Assembly (NCBI GenBank): GCA_964539095.1
Contig: CAZIFL010000002.1
Location: 62,001 to 126,000, forward strand
DNA: 64,000 nucleotides
Reading direction: 5' to 3'
Source: DAIPKP01 sp964539095
Lineage (GTDB): Bacteria > Synergistota > Synergistia > Synergistales > Aminiphilaceae
The notes under the pieces are model-generated. The model had not been told where the DNA came from. It saw nothing but the letters and a program-made list of their open reading frames with translations, and did not search any database. Shown piece by piece: positions 59,851 to 64,000 of the stretch; position 1 is the stretch's first letter, and each line of letters starts with the position of its first letter. A program made the position numbers and the translations under genes.

Positions 59851-60558
59851 CTATTTCTCTCGAAGCTGGAGGATGCGGGAGCAAAGAACTTCCAGAAGGG
59901 CCTGGTGGTGTGATATGAACAGCACTGCCACACCTCGCTTTCGTGCTTCCTCCGTCAGAAACCGAGCTACCCTGGCCTGAACCGAGGCATCAAGCCGCGA
60001 GGTGGGTTCATCCGCCACGAGAAAGAAGGGATCGAAGAGAAGAGCCCGAAGAAGGGCGAAGCGTTGAAGTTCCCCTCCCGAGAGCTGCCAGGGGTAGCGT
60101 TGCAAAAGTTTTTCCGAAAGAGCGGCTTGTTCCATTCCTTTCCGGAGAGAAGATTCCCACTCTTCCTTTCGAGAGAGTTCCGGGCGCCTTCCCCATCGGA
60201 AGAAATCCTGGAACGTACGGTATAACGTATGTCCTGGAAAAAAGGAGGCCGAGGGATCTTGATAGACTTTCTGATACCGGGGGCGTAGACATCGATATTC
60301 CTCCGGGGGAAGTCCCTTTAGGCTTTTCTTCTGCCAGAGGATCTTCCCTTCCTCCGGTGAGAGAAGCCCAAGGAGAATATTTCCTAGGGAGCTTTTCCCC
60401 TGCCCGGAGGCTCCCATGAGCCCCAGGATCTCTCCCGGAGCTATGGAGAGAGAGAGGTGCCGGAAAAGAACGACCTGCGACCCGTCTTTGCGAAAAAAGC
60501 TCTTGGAAATATTCACTGCCTCTATGGGAGGGGTTTGCGGAGAGATCAGAGGTTCCAC
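59851..60558 (-). CDS. Oligopeptide/nickel ABC importer ATPase (DppF/NikE-like)
   Basis: A 235-residue ATPase with Walker A GASGQGKSS, signature LSGGELQRFALLRAL and Walker B FLVADEPTSRLD. It is shorter than classical DppF (about 320), lacking the C-terminal oligopeptide tail, as in NikE. Last gene of the five-gene importer; overlaps the previous ATPase by 13 bases. Confidence 0.88.
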   Translation of the reverse strand: MEPLISPQTPPIEAVNISKSFFRKDGSQVVLFRHLSLSIAPGEILGLMGASGQGKSSLGNILLGLLSPEEGKILWQKKSLKGLPPEEYRCLRPRYQKVYQDPSASFFPGHTLYRTFQDFFRWGRRPELSRKEEWESSLRKGMEQAALSEKLLQRYPWQLSGGELQRFALLRALLFDPFFLVADEPTSRLDASVQARVARFLTEEARKRGVAVLFISHHQALLEVLCSRILQLREK

Positions 60559-61367
60559 GCCCTTTCCATGTGTTGGATCAGCTCCTCTGGAATCGGGTGT
60601 AATCCTCGTTCGGGAAGAGCGTTCAAAAGTCCCCTGGTATAGGGAGAGGAGGGGTGCGAGAGAAGCTCTCGGGATTTTCCGAATTCCACCAGAAGTCCTC
60701 CGAAAAGAACCCCCGTATCCCCTCCGATCTCCAGGGGAATCGAGAGATCGTGGGTAATGCAGAGCAGGGTTTTACGATTTTCCAGAAGGCTCTTTATCAG
60801 AAGCAGAATGCTCTCCTTAGAGGAACTGTCCAACCCCTTGGTGGGCTCATCCAGAAGAACAAGGGGGGCTGGCGAAGCAAGAGCGGTAGCCAGGAGGGCT
60901 CTCTGGGCCATACCTCCCGAAAGCTTTCGGGGTTCTTCAAAAGAGGCCTCCCGGGATATACCGAGGGAAGCGAAGAGTCGATGGGTTTTCTCGCGGGAAG
61001 TGCTCTTTTTTTCTCCGCGAACCCGGGAAAAGATCTCCCGCACCTGTCGGTGTACCGATAGAACCGGATTCAGGGCGGAAAAAGGTTCCTGGGGGAGAAG
61101 AAAGATATCCCTTCCCCAGAGGGCTTCCCGTTCTTTTTGGGGCATCTTCAGCAGATCCCTGCCCCGAAAGGGAATGCTCCCCCTTGGGGTAAGGCGTGGG
61201 GGTAACGTTCCTGCCACTGCTTGGCTTATAAGGGTTTTGCCGCATCCCGTTTCACCCACCAGAAAGAGAGCGCTTCCTTCGACAATGGAGAAGGAAATGT
61301 CTCGAACAAGGGGGAGTCCTGCCTCATCGAAAATGGAGAGATCATTTATTGCAAGAAGGGTCTTCAT
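60546..61367 (-). CDS. Oligopeptide/nickel ABC importer ATPase (DppD/NikD-like)
   Basis: A 273-residue ATPase with Walker A GETGCGKTL, Q-loop LLPQEPFSALNP, signature LSGGMAQRALLATAL and Walker B LVLLDEPTKGLD. H-loop ITHDLSIPL. The ATG at 61367 is chosen (AAAGGAGATG upstream); it lies 26 bases inside the permease gene. An upstream in-frame extension lacks similarity. Confidence 0.9.
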   Translation of the reverse strand: MKTLLAINDLSIFDEAGLPLVRDISFSIVEGSALFLVGETGCGKTLISQAVAGTLPPRLTPRGSIPFRGRDLLKMPQKEREALWGRDIFLLPQEPFSALNPVLSVHRQVREIFSRVRGEKKSTSREKTHRLFASLGISREASFEEPRKLSGGMAQRALLATALASPAPLVLLDEPTKGLDSSSKESILLLIKSLLENRKTLLCITHDLSIPLEIGGDTGVLFGGLLVEFGKSRELLSHPSSPYTRGLLNALPERGLHPIPEELIQHMERAWNL

Positions 61368-62175
61368 GGGAAAACATCTCCTTTGAAACTTTTGTGTGCG
61401 TTCCTCCTCTTCCGAGGAGCAGCAGAGCAAGAACGAAGAGGGAGATAAGGATCCCCGGCATAAGTACAAGACGGGGGGTAGAACGCATATATGTGAGTCC
61501 CTGGGAGATCATGGCCCCCAGCTCCGGTTCCGGAGGAGCCAGCCCGATTCCCAGGAATCCCAGGGAGGAGATTTCCAGGATGGTTTTTCCCCATCCCAGA
61601 GAGGCCATGGTTCCCAAGGTGGGGAGAAGTTCAGGAATAACGTATTTCCAGAAGAGTACTGGAAGAGGGAAGCCCGCCAGGCGTCCCGCCTCCACGAAAG
61701 GGGTTTCCCATAGTTTTTTCAGGAGGGAGCGGGCCATACGGAAATATTGAGGCCACCCCGTGAAGACCAGGGCGATAATCACTCCCGATATTCCTCCGCC
61801 GGTGAGGGACCCGAGCACGAGAGCAAGAACGATTCCCGGAAAGGCCATTACCGTATCTGTCAGAAAGAGTAGAAAGGTCTCCGTTTTTTTCCCTTTGCCG
61901 AGAGCCAGAAGCGCGAGTCCTGTCCCGATCATCCCCGAGGCGAAAACACAGAGGGCCGAAAGAAATATGGAGTTCCTTCCTCCCCGGGCAAGGCGGGCAC
62001 CGAAATCTCTTCCGAGATGATCCGTTCCCAGAAGATGTTCTCTCGAAGACTCTTTGAGCCGTTCCATAAGATTTTGGGTAAAGGGGTCTCCTGAAATCCA
62101 GAAAAGGAGCACAAGAAAGGCTCCGAGAGATGCCAGCAGCAGAAGAGCCCCTCGCCTTTCGCTATTCATGGGCAT
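61342..62175 (-). CDS. Oligopeptide/nickel ABC permease (DppC/NikC-like)
   Basis: A 277-residue permease with an N-terminal helix (about 10-27), the family motif HLLGTDHLGRDFGARLARG (about 46-64) and five further helices, with the cytoplasmic EAGRLAGFPLPVLFWKYVIPE loop region holding the EAA motif. Its start lies ten bases inside the preceding permease gene. Confidence 0.92.
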   Translation of the reverse strand: MPMNSERRGALLLLASLGAFLVLLFWISGDPFTQNLMERLKESSREHLLGTDHLGRDFGARLARGGRNSIFLSALCVFASGMIGTGLALLALGKGKKTETFLLFLTDTVMAFPGIVLALVLGSLTGGGISGVIIALVFTGWPQYFRMARSLLKKLWETPFVEAGRLAGFPLPVLFWKYVIPELLPTLGTMASLGWGKTILEISSLGFLGIGLAPPEPELGAMISQGLTYMRSTPRLVLMPGILISLFVLALLLLGRGGTHTKVSKEMFSHEDPSCNK

Positions 62176-63113
62176 CCTCTCTTCTCCTGAGAGGCAAAGT
62201 GGTCTGCGAAATATTCCGCAAGGGAATTAACCGTTACGTAGATCCATCCCAGCAGTAGCCCCGCTCCCTGAACCAGAAGAATATCCCCTCCTCGGACAGC
62301 GTCGAGAAGCAGATTCCCCAAGCCGGGCCAGGCGAAGAGAGTCTCAATTACCACCACCCCGTCCAGTAGTCCCGCCGTTTGGAGTCCAAGATAGGTGATC
62401 ACCGGAGGTGCGGCGTTTCTGAGACCGTGGGGGAGGAAGAGAGATCTTCCTGCCAGCCCTTTGTGTCGGGCAAAAGCATAATGTGGGGATTGCCTCGCCT
62501 GAAGAACTGCGGCAGCCGTAACCCGACAGGATCCTGCGGCAAGCCCCAGGGCCAGCGTAATGCCCGGGAGCAGCATGTGAATAGGGGAGGAAAATCCGGC
62601 TACGGGAAGCATTCGCCACCGTATGGAGAGCAGAAGAATCAGCACTATTCCCGTCACGAAAGGGGGAAAGGAACAGAGTATTCCCGAAAGCCCGGCAGAG
62701 CAGAGGTCCACTAGGCTTCCGGGATGGCATCCGTTGTATATTCCCAAGGGGAGGGCCAGTACAAGAGATAGCCCTAAGGCAAAGAGGGCCAGTAGAGCAG
62801 TACGCCGAAAGGCGGTGGTGAGGAGAAGGGTCACCTTTTCTCCTCCCACCAGGGATCGACCCCAGTCGCCCCTCACAAGCGAACCGAGCCAGAGACGGTA
62901 GCGATAGAAGGGGTGGTTCTGAAGGCCCTCGCTCATGCGGATATATTCCACAGCTTGGGGAGAGACATCCTCTCCGTACCGTGCCAGAGCTACATCAACG
63001 GCTCGGTCTCCCGGAGCGTACTCCACCGCGAGAAAGCAGAGAGTGCTCACTCCGAGAGCCACCATGAGCATTCGGAAAAGATAGGTGTGGCAGAAGCGTT
63101 TTATTCCGCCCAC
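62166..63113 (-). CDS. Oligopeptide/nickel ABC permease (DppB/NikB-like)
   Basis: A 315-residue permease with about six helices, GDRAVDVALARYGEDVSP near residues 31-48 and the typical GSLVRGDWGRSLVGGEKV segment (about 77-94). It overlaps the binding-protein gene by 13 bases. Confidence 0.92.
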   Translation of the reverse strand: MGGIKRFCHTYLFRMLMVALGVSTLCFLAVEYAPGDRAVDVALARYGEDVSPQAVEYIRMSEGLQNHPFYRYRLWLGSLVRGDWGRSLVGGEKVTLLLTTAFRRTALLALFALGLSLVLALPLGIYNGCHPGSLVDLCSAGLSGILCSFPPFVTGIVLILLLSIRWRMLPVAGFSSPIHMLLPGITLALGLAAGSCRVTAAAVLQARQSPHYAFARHKGLAGRSLFLPHGLRNAAPPVITYLGLQTAGLLDGVVVIETLFAWPGLGNLLLDAVRGGDILLVQGAGLLLGWIYVTVNSLAEYFADHFASQEKRGCP

Positions 63114-64000
63114 GTTACTCCCTCAGGGTAGGGGCGCATCTCCGAGGGGTCTAGCTGTATGCCCCGAACTTTTTTGCTCACCGCCACATGATTGTCATAC
63201 CATGCCACGGGGATAATCGGGAGTTCTTTTTGAAGAAGAGCGGTCATCTCTTTTTGTAACTCCCTCTGCCCCTGGGGGTCGAAGGTTGTCAGATAGCGTC
63301 CCACTGCGCTATCGAAGGATGAAGAACTCCAGTGCATGGCCCCCCATCCTCCTCGTCCCTTTTCGGGGCCGAAGTCGGTGATGACTGTTCCGATGGGATC
63401 CGCCACAAAACCGAAGTTCCGTGCCATAAAAGCGGTTTCGAGAGATCCATCCTTTTGGCATTCCGGAATCATTCCGGATTTTTCCACCCGCACGGTAACA
63501 AGAATGCCCTCTTCTCGAAGAGATTGCTGAAGCACCTCCGCAATAAGGGGAAGATCCGGTCGCGAGGCATAGGTGAGGATTTCAAAGGCCAGAGGTTTTC
63601 CCTCTTTCATGAGGATGCCCTTATCGTCGGGAAGCCACCCCTCCTCACGTAGCATGGCTCTTCCTCGGGAGGGATTGAACTCCAGGGGTTTCAGATCTTC
63701 GTTATGCCAGGAAGCCACCGAGGGAAAGAGCTGGCCTGCGGCGGCATCTGGATTTTTAAGCAGCGCTGTGGCGATAGCCTTGCGATCGATCAGGAGAGAG
63801 AGGGCGTGCCGGACCTTAGGGGTTGAGAAAAAAGGAAGTTCCGTGTTGAGTGCCAGAAGCCGGACTCTCGGAAGAGACTGACTGAAGAGGGAGATATCCG
63901 GATTTTGCCGGAGTCGGGCGGCGTTTTCCGAAGAGATATCCACCACGATATCCCCTTCTCCCGATTCGGCGAGAAGGGCTCGGGTCTCGGGATTCGGCAC
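63101..64000 (-). CDS. Oligopeptide/nickel ABC substrate-binding protein (partial, 5' end outside window)
   Basis: The C-terminal 299 or so residues of a family 5 extracellular solute-binding protein; the start lies beyond the right edge. Visible family features: LLALNTELPFFSTPKVRHALSLLIDR is present around residues 48-73 of the visible part, then RAMLREEGWLPDDKG and FEILTYASRPDLPLIAEV. First gene of the five-gene importer. Peptide and nickel types cannot be told apart here; the short NikE-like ATPase leans slightly to a Nik-type system. Confidence 0.88.
   Translation of the reverse strand: MPNPETRALLAESGEGDIVVDISSENAARLRQNPDISLFSQSLPRVRLLALNTELPFFSTPKVRHALSLLIDRKAIATALLKNPDAAAGQLFPSVASWHNEDLKPLEFNPSRGRAMLREEGWLPDDKGILMKEGKPLAFEILTYASRPDLPLIAEVLQQSLREEGILVTVRVEKSGMIPECQKDGSLETAFMARNFGFVADPIGTVITDFGPEKGRGGWGAMHWSSSSFDSAVGRYLTTFDPQGQRELQKEMTALLQKELPIIPVAWYDNHVAVSKKVRGIQLDPSEMRPYPEGVTWAE

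Overview
The window most resembles a chromosomal segment of an amino-acid-fermenting, diderm anaerobe of the phylum Synergistota. The best single clue is the protein at 33978-35348, whose C-terminus (SSGGGGGCALGSP, a hydrophobic stretch, a final Arg) looks like the Synergist-CTERM sorting signal. Supporting clues are an outer-membrane TonB-dependent receptor with its own ExbB-ExbD-TonB, an indolepyruvate:ferredoxin oxidoreductase, a proline racemase family enzyme and many amino-acid or peptide uptake components. No rRNA, tRNA, CRISPR array or insertion sequence was recognised. Family calls come from reading motifs; no database search was run.

Layout. 0-6 kb (minus): an NSS-type Na+/amino-acid symporter with a long structured leader, then an operon of YheO-like regulator, iorA, iorB and a phosphate acyltransferase, together a plausible aromatic amino-acid fermentation module. 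6.4-12.4 kb (plus): a signalling cluster of HDOD protein, hybrid histidine kinase, REC-GGDEF cyclase, HPt protein and REC-PP2C phosphatase. 12.4-17.5 kb (minus): aldose 1-epimerase, HlyD-type adaptor, two ABC ATPases and an ABC-2 permease, all translationally coupled. 17.8-27.8 kb: three paralogous orphan solute-binding proteins beside an HD-GYP and a GAF-GGDEF protein, with a Na+/phosphate symporter-PhoU pair on the other strand. 27.9-32.8 kb: an RNase H-SWIM fusion, an SsuABC-like ABC importer and a corrinoid-activation (RACo-like) ferredoxin ATPase.

33.6-42.9 kb (plus) is a corrinoid-uptake operon: promoter, cobalamin riboswitch with terminator, beta-propeller Synergist-CTERM surface protein, BtuB-like receptor, BtuF/BtuC/BtuD-like ABC importer, ExbB, ExbD and TonB. 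Two 5'-truncated remnants of unrelated winged-helix genes (AlbA/Schlafen-type and Fic-type) lie on either side. The propeller plus BtuB pairing resembles the Bacteroidota BtuG-BtuB system.

45.7-50.6 kb (minus), visibly more AT-rich than its surroundings, is the most unusual part. A fluoride (crcB) riboswitch with an overlapping terminator controls an operon of two MutS-family ATPases and a dynamin-like GTPase. The second MutS gene is split by a -1 frameshift exactly at an in-frame A_AAA_AAA heptamer. No fluoride exporter is seen in this operon or elsewhere in the window.

50.7-64 kb: tandem BMP-family binding proteins with duplicated promoters; a minus-strand run of typA, an NTP transferase-HD fusion, a histidine phosphatase and a proline racemase family gene; a metallo-beta-lactamase-fold hydrolase; an ECF S component; and a Dpp/Nik-type ABC importer whose binding-protein gene runs off the right edge.
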